In this document: positions 1-14,036 of the stretch, piece by piece
Layout: every line of letters begins with the position of its first letter
Numbering within the stretch: the first letter of the stretch is position 1
Origin: Gelatoporia subvermispora B
Taxonomy: Eukaryota; Basidiomycota; Agaricomycetes; Polyporales; Gelatoporiaceae
DNA: 64,000 nucleotides
Assembly (NCBI GenBank): GCA_000320605.2
Contig: KB445820.1
Location: forward strand, 203,737-267,736
Direction: 5' to 3'
Made by a program: the position numbers and the translations under genes
The notes under the pieces: generated by a model
What the model saw: only the letters and a program-made list of their open reading frames with translations
The model's database searches: none
What the model was told of the DNA's origin: nothing

Positions 1-2532
1 TGGAGGTCCGCAGGTACGTCGTTCATGGTCTTGCGCTACTATTGTCTGTGCTGAACTTGTTAATCAAGAAACAATATTACTGTGCATTCAATCGCTGTCG
101 AGGTCGTCCCGTACGGTGGGCGCTGGATGATCATGGCTCTCACAAGCACCGGAGAGGTCTGGCCGTGTCGTGAGGACGATGTACAGTTTCGTATACCAGG
201 CTTCGCCGACAAGAATATTGTCATGAAGGTCGGGACGGACGCATACTCGGAGGACCCAGATTCTGTCGCGGCTCGTATAAAGCTCGCGAAGCAGATGCGC
301 GACTTCGACAAGCAGGTTGAAGTCCGGCTTTCACAGCTCTCCCCGGCACTCCGCGATATCTACGACCATTTCAAGGCGCCAGACTCCGCGCAGTGGTCCT
401 CAGTAACGCTCTCGGAAGTCGCAAAGTTCGTTGATCCCAAGAGCGACCCGCCGCACATTAGCAGCTTGCTTGCCATTCAGAACTACCTCTTCAGCAAGAG
501 CATATACTTTGTCCCCGACCCCAGCAACTTTCTGGAGACACAGAAATTCTACCTTCGGCCTGTGACTCAGATCGAGGATGCGCAATTCGTGAACGAGCTT
601 GTCTTACGGCGTGACCATCGTTTGTCGGACTTCGCGGCCAAGGCTACTGAACAGATTAGGGAGACTCGGAAGCTTCACGAGGAGTCCTGGAGCGAACCGC
701 CGACAATCCAGCCCAGTACCGTCTCAAACTTCACACCTGACGAGGCGCGTATCCTGCGCTTCCTCGATAGCACCGTCCGTGCAGTGAGGGCTGTACAAGC
801 AGATCCCTTCCTCACGCAGCAAGCAGCCGTCCTGAAGAAGATCGATGTCTATGATGACGAGATCAGCAATGACCTCACACAGCGGTTCATGACCGACTGC
901 GGGCTGCTCGCGCCATGGGAGGAACAGATTGCGCGCGAGCACTTCGAAGGTCCGGAGTCCTCCTCCCGCGCTCAGAAGCGCGAGGCAGGGGCCGACTCGA
1001 TCGTGACGCTCGCTGCTACCACCTCGCAGCCTCTGGGCCCGCAGGACTTCTACTCGCACGACCCCGTGGAGTCTCTGCGGTGTGACTTTGGCAACATGCC
1101 GGTGTATGTGATCGACGACTATGGTGCTGAAGAACTTGACGACGGTGTTTCAGTCGAGCGCATACCCTCTGAGCCTGAAAGTACTTGGATTCACGTCCAC
1201 ATTGCCGACCCCACAGCCATGGTACCCCCTACCAGTGACATCGCGAAAGCCGCATTCGAAAAGGGGCAGACTGCCTACCTCCTCGATCGGACAATTTCCA
1301 TGTTGCCCCATGGTGAGCCTTTCAATCAGCTCAGTCTGGGTGCACGGAGTTCCCAGACTGGCCAACCGGAGCCCGCGATGACCTTCAGTATCAAAATCGA
1401 TGCGCATGGCGATATCGTCGATACGAAGGTCCAGCCCAGCGTCATCAAGAACATCCATAGGCTCAAGTATTCCGACGTCGACGTGGCTCTTGGGATCCCT
1501 CGATACACCCCGCAGCATCCATTCGGTGATGATCAACCACAACCCGCCGCACAACCAGTTGAAAAGTCCGCCGTGGGAGACCTCACTCTCCTTCAGAAAG
1601 TAACCCAACTCATGGTAAAGAAACGATTTGACGCGGGCATCATGTGGCACACCGTACCCAAGGCCGCAGTCAAAATCAACCCCGCGCCCCTTCCGACCGT
1701 TCCTAGGAACTTCGGGCTGCTCCACGAGTGCCGCGGCTTCCCGGAGATTTCATACACCGTCGAAGACTTTGTCGAAATGGAGAAGGGCTCGCGTAACATG
1801 GTCGCCGAGACCATGAAGCTCGCATGCCGTGCAGCGTCGCGGTTCTTCACCGAGCGGGGCCTGCCCGGCATCCGCCGTACACAAGGGCCCGCGTTCTACG
1901 GGAACGAGGAGACTCACGCGAATCTCCTGGCTATGCGTTCGGAGCACGGTGTGGTACACTGGGTCGAGTCCATCCGGGCGGGCGTCGTTGCCCCGAGCGC
2001 GAGGTACACCTTGAAGCCGGAGGGTCACTTCCTGCTCGGGATCCCCGAAGGCGAGGGGTACATGAAAGTCACGTCGCCGCTGAGGCGCTTCCAGGACATG
2101 ATCGCACACTGGCAGATCAAACACGCACTGCTACATCCGGACAAGCCAGCCCTCTTCGCGAATGACTGGCTCCAGCGGATGGCCAAGGACACCGAAGCGC
2201 TTGAGACCGGGATGAAGAGAATCCAGTGGCAACAGACGCTATGGTATGCACTCAAGCGCATCGAGCGTGCGCGCGTAGACCGGCAGAAGGGCGTGCAGTT
2301 TGCGCGTTACCCATTGGATGACCTCAAGGGCGTTATCTTCCAGGTCCCCGTGAAGAATGCGACAACAAACGCGCTCCAGAGTGTGGTGTACATTCCGGCT
2401 CTGGGGCTCAAGGCGTTCTTGGTCAACCTGGCGGTAGACCAGGATCTGCAGATCGGTGACGAAGTCCCCATCGAGCTTGGTGACATTCGGTTTGGTTTGC
2501 GACCCAGGGTGGATGCGACGATTCGGAAGTGA
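1..2532 (+). CDS. Mitochondrial-type RNB (RNase II family) exoribonuclease, 5' end outside the window
   Basis: Likely hydrolytic 3'-5' exoribonuclease of the DSS1/CYT-4 branch of the RNase II family, which works in mitochondrial RNA turnover. An exon end (1-13), a 55 bp intron (14-68, GTACGT donor, GCTGAAC branch-like site, AAG acceptor) and a long exon (69-2532) are visible; the first in-frame Met-like codon near 82 is a GTG inside the exon, so the true start is upstream. The RNB catalytic signature with clustered aspartates (VIDDYGAEELDDG) lies at about 1105-1145, and the conserved SPLRRFQDM motif near 2070-2100. At least 816 residues remain, consistent with a family of about 1000. The assignment to the RNB family is firm; the mitochondrial role is inferred from overall resemblance, since the N-terminus is missing. 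Confidence 0.9.
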
Positions 2533-3089
2533 GGCGTGTCGGACGACGGGACCTACATGTATGATATCTCGGGCATTTTAACTAGATCATATAATTGCTC
2601 TTATTCGTGTCCCCTACCCGCGACCCTTGCGCGCGGCTCTACGAATTTTAGCTTTCTCCTCCAGGCCACTGATCTGCACTCAGGTTACAGGTATATGTAA
2701 ACGCGATTTATTATCGTCGTGACTCTCGTTGTGCAATTGACTGTGAACGCCGGATCGCATGCTCTCCCTCTCCTCATTCGGATGACACACACAACCGTTG
2801 ACCTTTGATGGTCGCAAATCCAGACTCTCTTTCGTCGCACAGAAAATGGCGAGACGCCTGCTAGAACGAATCTAGATTTGGAGCACACATAAACGCAAAA
2901 TCGTTCGATGACCATTGGCGCCCGGGATTTACGGCGCGTAAATTCCCTCAAATATTCGTGGAAACTGCTTGCTGCGTCTCCCACCGCAGTCTCTCGCTGC
3001 CTACACCCATTTCCCCTCTTCTGTGTCGGCCTCAACGTTGACCAGAACGTCCACCGGAGCAGGTCAGGTCGTCCGCACCAGCTGCTACC
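2533..3089. other. Intergenic region upstream of CYP51
   Basis: 557 bp between the RNB stop codon and the CYP51 start. No convincing ORF is seen; it should hold the terminator of the first gene and the CYP51 promoter. I did not recognise a sterol-response element by eye. Confidence 0.5.
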
Positions 3090-5231
3090 ATGTCGCTCAA
3101 CGCTACATTCACTGAGCCGTGGTCGGGCTACATTGCTGAGGCGCTCCCGTCCGTCCCGCGCTTGGTGCTCTTTGCCCTCATAAATATACCCTTGCTCGTG
3201 GTCGCCCTGAATGTCGTATACCAGCTGGTACACGTTACATAACTGCCATGATCTGGTCGTGTGCTGACTTGCCTTACTAGTTACCCCGTGATCGCTCGCT
3301 GCCGCCTTTAGTCTTCCACTGGCTCCCGTTTGTAGGATCCGCGCCAGCGTACGGAAAGGATCCCATCGGATTCTTCACTCAGTGCAGGGAGAAGGTATGT
3401 TACCGTTCGTTTCCCATTTCTGTGCCTGGTCCTTGGTTTTGCGGATCTGGTACTCGAGCAGCTTGCAAATCTGACGTGTTGCGTGGCATTCCGGGTTTCG
3501 TCGGACGCAGTCGTGGAGGTGATGGACTGTTCGCATGAGTGCACTTTCACACCCGTAGCGCTTGTTCTGCTATCAACTTTTAACTTGGTTCGCGTGACCT
3601 GACTTGGTGCTAATTGCTAAGTCCTAACAGTACGGAGATGTCTTCACGTTCATCCTACTCGGCAGGCGCGTTACTGTCGCGCTCGGTCCCAAGGGCAACG
3701 ACTTTATTCTGGGTGGAAAGCACACCGTATTGGCCGCTGAGGACGTTTACGCTGTATGTATATCCAGTCTCATGTGTCTTCACGCAGACGTACTAACCCC
3801 CCATCTTAGCCACTCACGAACCCCATCTTCGGCAAGGACGTTGTCTACGACGTCCCTAACGAAGTCCTCATGGAGCAGAAGAAATTCGTGAAGGTTGCGC
3901 TCACGACGGAGAAGCTCCGTGCCTACGTTCACATGATCGACGAGGAGGTTCGGAACTTCCTCAACACCGACCCTGCATTCCAGATTTACCAGATGAACGA
4001 CATCAACGAATGGGGCGCGTTCGATACGATCAAGACCTTCGCCGAAATGACCATCTTGACTGCATCGCGGACGCTCCAGGGCAGGGAAATCCGCAACAAC
4101 ATGGACAAGGGCTTCGCGCACCTCTACACTGACCTCGATCACGGGTTCACGCCGCTTCACTGGATGTTCCAGGATCTGCCGCTGGAGAGTTACCGCAAGC
4201 GTGACGCGGCGCAGGCCAAGATGAGCGAGTTCTACCAGAATATCCTTCGCAATCGCCGGGCAGCAGGCTCTCAGGTGCGTATCCGCGACGTCATCTCACT
4301 GTTTGTGAAGGCTCACCTTGCGTTGTGAAGGATGAGGATGATGTCATGTCGTCATTGATGCAGCAACGCTACCGCGATGGCCGCGCACTCCGGGACCACG
4401 AGATCGCACACATTATGATCGCACTACTCATGGCTGGTCAACACACGAGCTCCTCATCCTCCGCATGGACTCTGCTGCATATCGCGGACAGCCCGGAGAT
4501 TGGGTACGTCCCTGTTCTGATGTCATAGCAACTCCTTATCTAATATTACTGGACAGCAAAGCACTGTACCAGGAGCAGGTCGAGCACTTCGGCGCCGGCG
4601 ATGGCCACTTCCGCCCGATGGAGTACGAGGACTTGAAGAAGCTGCCCGTCCTAGACGCTGTCATCCGCGAGACGCTGCGGATGCACCCGCCGATCCACAG
4701 CATCATGCGCAAGGTGAAGAGCGACCTGCCGGTGCCCCCGACCCTCGCCGCACCGTCCGAGGACAGTGTATACGTCGTGCCCGCTGGCTACACCGTGCTC
4801 GCGTCGCCCGCGCTTAGCCAGGTCGACCCGCTCACGTGGAAGGACGCGCAAAAGTGGGACCCAACGCGCTGGTACGACCAGGACGGTGCAGCCGCGATGG
4901 CGCAACGCCAGTATGACGAGGGCACCAAGGTCGACTTTGGCTTCGGGCTGGTCAGCAAGGGCACGGAGAGCCCGTACCTGCCGTTCGGCGCTGGGCGGCA
5001 TCGGTGCATCGGCGAGCAGTTTGCGTACCTCCAGGTTGGCGTGATCGTCTCGACGCTCATCCGCCACTTGGAGCTCCGTTTGGACCAGGCTTTCCCCCAG
5101 CCTGACTACACGGTATGTTTTGTGCACTTGAATTATTGATGTTGGCATGTGCTTACTGTTCGACCCGACAGTGTATGATGGTGCAGCCCAAGAAGTCGCA
5201 GATTGTCTACCGCCGCAGACACTTCGACTAG
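3090..5231 (+). CDS. ERG11: Lanosterol 14-alpha demethylase (CYP51)
   Basis: Endoplasmic-reticulum cytochrome P450 of ergosterol synthesis that removes the 14-alpha methyl group of lanosterol/eburicol. Seven exons: 3090-3227, 3281-3394, 3631-3753, 3810-4274, 4331-4503, 4557-5112, 5172-5231, giving 542 aa, the usual fungal CYP51 length. An N-terminal hydrophobic segment ([12 protein letters not shown]) anchors it in the membrane. Visible motifs: [14 protein letters not shown], the I-helix oxygen-binding segment AGQHTSSSS, the ExxR of the K-helix (ETLRMHPP), and the haem-binding loop [13 protein letters not shown] with the cysteine ligand. All exon joins keep frame. Intron 2 is long (236 bp). 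CYP51 is the azole target; I noted no obvious substitution but did not do a residue-by-residue comparison. Confidence 0.97.
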
Positions 5232-5667
5232 GCCCAACTGTTCGATATTTCAGGGATGGACGTTTGTTGTAGAAAGTATATCGCATACCACTCATCGTAA
5301 TAGAACGCAGTAATGTCGTTAATGAGAAGTAGTGCTGTGACGAACGCGTGTTGGACATCATGCGGCAACTGTCTCGTATACCTGGAAAGCAAGAATTACT
5401 TGCGTGCGTTGAAGAGGTCTTCCCCTAAATCGGAAGCCTGTATGTAGGCGACTTAAAGTCGATGGAACGGTTCCGGTCCCTGGACGTTGACAGAGGTCTC
5501 AGCCCCTTTAAATAATGTCTCGTATTCGTGGAACGCATGAAGCACATATTCTCGTAACGTAAAGAGGCACACATAGTACAGTTACAAAGGAGTGTGCCCG
5601 CACACATCATCGAATCCTAAGCGTTCTGGTCAGAAGATAGCTGGCACCTACAGACCCCATCCCACAG
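5232..5667. other. Convergent intergenic region
   Basis: 436 bp between the 3' ends of CYP51 (+) and the ankyrin/MYND gene (-). No ORF or repeat stands out; presumably the two terminators. Confidence 0.5.
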
Positions 5668-7627
5668 TCAGAACCTGATCGCCCTTTGTTCTATGGCCTT
5701 CGCCTTGACTCTGATCTCGGGATCGAACATATTAGGGCTGCCAACTGACATAAGGACGGCAGCCCCTGGGCTCATTGGCCCGTCGAATGCGTCCTCTACA
5801 CCGGCCATCTGGTCGATCTCAGTTAGGGCATCCTTCAAGACTTGAAACAGAGCATCTTCGTATGACTTCTGCGAGGGCAGGCGCTGTTCGCAACTCGATG
5901 AATTCTGTCTCTGGTAAATAGAGCAGACTAAACAAAAAGCTACCTGGATGTACTTGTCACGAGCCACCTCAAACATTCCAGGATATTGGTGGACCACGAT
6001 CTCGGCAAGTTTCGTGATCTTGGTTTGATACTGACAACTGGCCTTATGCTGAGCCCAGGACAGTTTCTGACATCTTTGGCTGCAGTACAACACCTACGGA
6101 AAATTCAGGTTCATGTGTGCTACCACCATAGCGGGGACCCACCCGTTTACATGCACCACATTCCAATAGTCGGCAATTGTCATCCCCGAATCTGGTGCAT
6201 CCTTCGCGTTCGCAACGCGTAAGTAGGGCGCCCCCTTTGAGCCCTATTTTGGCCTCTCTTTCGATGTCCATCGAGTCTCGAGTGTCAACGCCTTTGGCTA
6301 TATATGCATCTACATGCTCATTCCATGTGTACGACCAAGATGCGAATTTATCCATCGCAAAGGGAATGTCACGGTGTCTGTCACTTTCGGCAGCCATCGA
6401 CATGAGTGAATCTGCCGTGTGATGTCAATAACGATACACTCACGACAAATATTCATCTGTCTCTTTGAGTGCATATACCCAGGCCGGATCGATGGAGCCT
6501 TGAACTAAGAGTTTGTCTGTGACGGCATCCCGATGACGCATAATTGATCGTTTGAGCTCGTCGCATTCGATGGGAGCTTCAATACGTGTGATATATTTGA
6601 TGAACCTCGTCAATACTGGAGCTAGAGTGGGACCGACAGGTATCGGTTTGTGTTGAACATATGGCACCCAGTCGAAGGTAATACGCTGTTTCTCATCCTC
6701 CCATTGCTCGTCGAAAAACATTTGTTTCTTGTAGCAGCAAGATTCGTATGTTTTGCCGTGCCCACATAGGCAAGCGTATTTCATTGGGTATGGGATTCGA
6801 GCAGTGTGGCAATCGGAAAGAAGTTTCCCCGACCAACATGGGCAACACCGGGGAGGTCGTGGACCGGGGGGGACGTGGGCACGGACAAGTTCGATAAAGT
6901 TTGCTTTCTGCTCGGGATCCTTCAGGGTGTCATAGAGATCGCCGACTGTGTTGTAGGGACTAGCATGCGCACCATGCTCCACTAGAAGCTGGATCAATGG
7001 CCAATAGCCCGCTTCACACAGATATTTGAGCGGTGTTTGTCCATCGGGACCGCGGGCTTTGACATCAACATGCTGTGATAGTAGAAGGCGTATTATATAC
7101 ACCATCCGCCATAATATATCCCTTTGCGGCAGTGGAGCGGATACATCCATCCCGGATGCAGTTCCCGAGTCCTTCGTGAATATCCTCGACCAAGTTAGAC
7201 CCAGTTCATCAGCACTCTCATACATCATGCTGAATAATTTGCATGACGTGATGATGGGTGTTTCTCCAGCAGTGTCAGCTTGGTTGATGTTTATTCCGAG
7301 TCGAATGAGTTCGTGCGTGAGTGGAATGTCGGATTTAGCACATGCAAGGTGAATCATGGTCTTCCCAGCTCCAGGAACGAACTGGAGATATGTATTGACT
7401 GCTTTGAACGGGTAGTCTTCATCGACCATATCATCATGATAATTGAGTAGGGAATCTGGGGGGATGCGTTCCGACAAAACTGCCAGACGATATGCTTCCT
7501 GCGTGGGCTGCCAGATAAAAGAGTCGGGCAAGCCGAACGCTGGCTCTTGGCGAAAGGAAGCGAGAAGTTCAGTAGGTATGCAAACTGGAACGCGCATCTT
7601 GTCTGTACGTTTCTTGATCCTCGACAT
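5668..7627 (-). CDS. Ankyrin - SEC-C - MYND zinc-finger protein, intact copy 1
   Basis: Four exons: 7627-6444, 6377-6143, 6093-5944, 5883-5668; 594 aa, frame kept at every join. Ankyrin repeats occupy about residues 85-260 (MIHLACAKSDIPLTHELIRLG; GETPI; GQTPLKYLCEAGYWPLIQLLVEHGA). Two SEC-C-type zinc knuckles follow (CPCWSGKLLSDCH and CLCGHGKTYESCC), then a MYND finger split by intron 2 (CEREGC, LECGACKR | VLYCSQRC, HKASC). Partners and substrate are unknown; ankyrin and MYND are both protein-interaction modules, and MYND-ankyrin proteins are expanded in Agaricomycetes. A close paralogue with the same exon phases lies at 38013-39982, and decayed copies lie near it. The last intron (5943-5884) was chosen by comparison with that paralogue. 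Confidence 0.85.
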
Positions 7628-8737
7628 GGTGTTGGCAAAGGAGAGCAGAAGAAGGTGTAACCTAGAGTAGGGGGATACTCAGGCCATGTCTTATACTTGG
7701 GTATCCGGCTCAAGCCGAAGGTCCCCGCCAGAACCAGAGCCAATGCGCATCGATATGAAATAGAAGCCGGACCGTGCCTCTTCAGCATGCTATATACACA
7801 GGACGGCGTCTCCAGTTTCGGCGCGAGCGGTTTCGGCATTTGCATGACCATGAGGTAGACACATGTTAAAACCTAATACACCGTGGAGTGGTGAGAAATG
7901 CGGCTGATTCAGAAGTACGTCGCAGAGTATGTTCTTTGCAGGATCCGCGATTGGCACTGCTGAGTTACCTGAGCGCTGAAAGCTTAACAGCGTACCATTA
8001 CATCCATTCGAGTGTTCAGCGTACGCAGGTTCAAGTACAGCGTCTTCCCGAAGAAGAGTGCGTACGCGAAACATTCCACAGTACTAGTAGGGTCGATAAA
8101 TCTAGACAACTTACAGGCGGGCCAACGCTTGCCTCTAGCGGCAATGAGATACGGCCCGGTCACCGGTGTAGAAGTATGTGGTGTCGTCGACAGCATTCGG
8201 CATATGTGAGAGCTCAGGGGGCCAGAGCTGCGGTGAACACTGCGTCGCAGTTATCCAAACACAGCAGCCCATTACGACTAATCGCTGCAACGGAGAGGCA
8301 GGCAACTCCTAGCTTCGGGATCACGTAATCATCCTTCGCGGGTCCTTCGATAAATATTTGTTCGCAGTGGCGAGACTTTCACCATACTCATCCTCGGTCC
8401 TATACCGCAGATTGCCCCAAACGAGCAGAATGAGTTAAAGCTGTTCACCTGAAGAACAGAAGAGGAAAGCGAAAGTGACGCGTGCTGATCGCATAATTCT
8501 TGATAGGTATATACATGGACAGTGCGATACATTGAGCATAGCTGGTGTACAGCAGCGGATGGACAGCGATATATGAATGGCATGGAGAGGGTTCGTCATG
8601 GACCGAAAGACATGAGATATGGATACCGCCACATACAGCAAAACTGTGGACCCTTGAATTGATCGTGCATGGAATAAGTACTATAAAGTAAAAGGAGAAC
8701 CACAACAAACGGACGAAAACTTCTTACTCATTACTCA
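7628..8737. other. Intergenic region with a weak possible small ORF
   Basis: 1.1 kb between two minus-strand genes. It should contain the promoter of the ankyrin/MYND gene. A 94-codon minus-strand ORF at 7790-8074 has a protein-like composition (for example PAKNILCDVLLNQPHFSPLH), but I could not attach exons with proper splice sites or recognise a family. No RNA gene or repeat was seen. Confidence 0.3.
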
Positions 8738-11707
8738 TTATTGGTCGAATTCCGGTGTAGGGAAGGAAGGGGCGCCCTCTATGTGTTCCCCATGCACACG
8801 CATGCGGTACAAACACGTGTACTCCTTGCCCCAGTTGCTCTTCACCATGAGGACGACGACGCCGAAGTCGATTCCGAGCTCCTGTACCTCGGGACGGACA
8901 GGGAATGTCTGGATGTGCCGCGGCGCGTGGATGTCGTACGTGAAGTTCGCGACGCGGACGTACTCCGCGTTCCTAGGCAACGTGACGGGGTACGGCTCCA
9001 GCTCCTCGCCCATCTCCTGGCGTGCCTCGCGCCACGCCCTCACCACCCCGAGGTTCTCCGCGCCTTCGACCAGGGCCCAGAGTTCCATCTCGCGAGGCGC
9101 GGAGCGCATGTCCGACGCAACTTCCTTCGGCACGTGATCGATCGTGACTGCATCGATGCGCACCGGCGCCGCCAGGCTCACCGCGAGCTGCCCACGCGTG
9201 CCCACAAATGGCCAGCAGTGCCCATTGTGCGTGTCGGGGTGCAGCGCTGTGACTGGTGGACGACCCATCGCGTATCCCTTGCCCGTGAACACGCCCGTGA
9301 GCTGCCCAACGAGCGACTCGGGGCGCACCTCGAGCGTCTCGCTCGTCAGGCTCGGGATCACGAGCGCGCCCGCTGAGTTGAGTGCCCAGTCTGGCCGTGC
9401 GAGGTCGTCCTTGTACACGCGCCACACCGCGTCGTCGACCATCTGGGACACAAGCGAGTTGACTTCGATGCTGTCCGCGGACTTGAGCGTGATGACCGAT
9501 CCCACGCCCGTCGCGCCAGAAGCCAGCTTCTGTAGCCACGACGCACCGCTGCCCGCGTTCTTGCCCAGTTCGATTGCCTCCTTCACGCCGCTCTCCACAC
9601 TGCCAACGCGTTCCTCGAGTGCACGCAGCTTCGCACGGGCTTCCTCGTCGTTGGTCGGCGCTGGGGTGCTTGGGGTTTCCCGCTGCTTCTGTTCCTGTGC
9701 CTGGACCTGTGCACGGAGCGATGTAACTTCCTGGCTGATCGCTCTCAGCCCGTCCATTGACGATGCTCGGAGCGAGCTCTCAACATCGACATTCCGCCTG
9801 CTCTCCTTTTCTATTCGCGACTCCAATGAGCCAAGTCGGCCAGCGAGCTCGGCATGATTCCGCACGTCGCCTTCGTGCCATACACGGGAGCGTTCAGTGT
9901 CCAGAGAGAGTCCGGCGACGACGTTCTCGATACGTTGCAGCCGTGCCGAAAGCGCGGTCAAGTCTGACGCAGGGATGTCTGGAGCTTCGAATGGTTTGCT
10001 CTGACGAGTCGGAGAAGGCAGGGAAGGGAGATCGAGCCAGCCACGCTGGAGCGCGTAGCATGCAGCGTAGATAATGAGTGCAATTGATATGTACTTGGCC
10101 AGAGGGACTGGGTCAATTCTAGATACTGCGCGTGCCGGCTTGTGGATGATAAGATCGAACGAGAATCCGAGGATCCTGCCTATAAACCTTGTGATGACTG
10201 CGATTCCACTTAGCACGAGCTGTAGTAGCGTCCAAGCAAGCCTGAATAATCGGTTGACTCCCCGGCCGAGAGCCGCGCCAATGGAGAAGGAAGGTCGTGT
10301 TGGCTGCAAATGTGTGTCGCCTGCGAGTGGCGGTTCGTCTTCCTCTTCCTCTGATATCGGCCCTAGCTGTTGCTCGACCATCATTGTATCCTCTCCGCGA
10401 GTGTAGTCTGGAGGGAGGGAACCTCGTGCCGAACCTCGCGCTAGAGACGCTCCCCGAAGTATGGACGCTTCCCGGATGGAATGCTAACCACAAGTCTGAG
10501 GTTCGGAAATACACAACTGAGTCGGTGATCCATACCTGCTCGCCCACGTTCTCCTCGCTACTGCTCTCCCCTTCCTGGTCCTCGTCCTGATCTCCATTCG
10601 CCTGCCCCGATTTCCTCTTCCTCTTCCTCCGCTTGTCTTGTCCTACAACAGGCAGCGAAGTGAGCGGTGGGCCGCCGACTCCCGCGCCCTTCTTGGTCTT
10701 CTTCCTGCGCGTGCGCTTATCGTCGCCGGATATGTACTCGTCAGACTCGTCTACATCCGACATTGACGGGCGATACGCCCTGTTGTCCTCCGAGATCTTA
10801 CCACGCTTGTGCGTGCCGTTTGTGCGGCGGGCGGATTTCGATGCCTCCTGGTACTCTCGCTCCTCTGTGGAGTACTCATAGCTTGAGTGTTCGTGCATGT
10901 GGTGGCTGCCGTTGGACCGGTCTTGTGGCCCCTCTGGCTCCTGCGACCGTTGGCGTAGCAGGAACTCGACGGGTGGTAGGCGTTTCGCTGCGTCCAATAT
11001 TGTAGTGAAGGGGCTCTTTCCGCGGCTGAACGAATCAGGCTCAGGTTCCTCGCCCTCGGAGTCAGGGACACGTTGTGTGGACTGGGTTTTGGAGACGGGG
11101 CGTGGGGCACGGGCGGCGTTTCGGGACGGGGGCGGGGCAAGGCGGCGGTTAATGGTGGACTGCGTCTCCTTCTCATACTCGACAGAGGAGCTGCGGGGTA
11201 CATTCACCTTGCGCACGCCGGAGGTCCAGGAGTCATTTGGGTTCGTCGGCGGGGGCATGCTGTCGTCTGCGGTGGTTGCCGCCTGGTAGAACGCACTAGC
11301 AATTTGCACCGAGGTGTCTTTGACGGCCCACTTCTCGGGGTGCGGCGACGCGGCCGCGTGCGTGCTCGGGCGCGCTTGCTGCTGGGCCTGCTCGCGCTGC
11401 TTGAGCCGGGCGAAGCGGACGAGGGCGGGCTCGTCAGAGGGGTCTTCGTGCAGAGGCTCGCGTTCGCCGGACCTGTCTAGCCTGGGAGGGGAACGCGTGC
11501 TCAGAGACGGCGCGCTGGGGTGCAGTCAGTGTAGCTCTCATTTCAGATGCACGACGCTCCGAGGACGCACCCGTAGGCGAACGAAGTAGGTGCCGCGCGG
11601 CGCGGGGGCGAGTTTGCACGACGGTTGAGATTCGGGTTGGGCTTGTTGTGGAAGGTGTGATGATCTAGTCGTCTTCCTTGACCGAGTGGTGTGCTCGCGA
11701 AGGACAT
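8738..11707 (-). CDS. SUN-domain inner nuclear membrane protein
   Basis: Component of the LINC complex that joins chromatin or lamina-like structures to KASH proteins in the outer nuclear membrane. Three exons: 11707-11571, 11514-10536, 10483-8738; 953 aa. The first 370 residues are disordered, polar and basic (KRRKRKRKS), consistent with a nucleoplasmic tail. Hydrophobic segments are at about 430-455 and 497-518 (ISIALIIYAACYAL), then a coiled coil near 640-675, then the C-terminal SUN domain at about 735-950 (GALVIPSLTSETLEVRP, CWPFVGTRGQLAVSLA, YVRVANFTYDIH). The acceptor at 10484 is the only nearby AG that restores frame. The architecture matches Sad1/UNC-84 proteins; the start ATG gives a plausible N-terminus after a 56 bp first intron. 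Confidence 0.92.
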
Positions 11708-12167
11708 GTAAATTCACGATTGTGGACGCGGTTCGGTCGCCACGCGGAGAGGTATCTCGAGCGACAGCTCGGGCAGTAGCAGATTATAGGGTATCAAGAA
11801 TAACTTCAACGTGGGTCCAACGATGTTGTCGGGAGATTTGGGATTGCCTGAACGAGAGCGCGGGTGTGCAGAACGCGTGAACTTGAGATTGCAGAGATCG
11901 CGAGGTGTGTCGAGCGCAACAACGCCTCCTGCGCGCGCGCATCTGTGTACGCTTATTTGGCTGCCGCCACTCCGCCTTTTGCTCGGCACTTTCGTCTACA
12001 ATAGCACGTCTCTGGCTAAGGCCAGCGCACTCAAAGGCTATTACTCTCGTCTCCAGATACACTTTATACCCAATTTGCATTCTCAGTACAATGCCAGGCT
12101 CATAGCAGTCCTGGCTCCCACTTCTGCGCACTGGGCGCCAACCTACAAATAGCTCATAAACCTAAAA
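11708..12167. other. Intergenic region upstream of the SUN gene
   Basis: 460 bp between the SUN start and the 3' end of the peptidase gene, both on the minus strand. No supported gene. Confidence 0.4.

Positions 12168-14036
<1,869 letters not shown>

Noticed and set aside
8738..9376. Plus-strand ORFs opposite the SUN domain
   Set aside because: GC-rich antisense shadows of a well-supported minus-strand gene.
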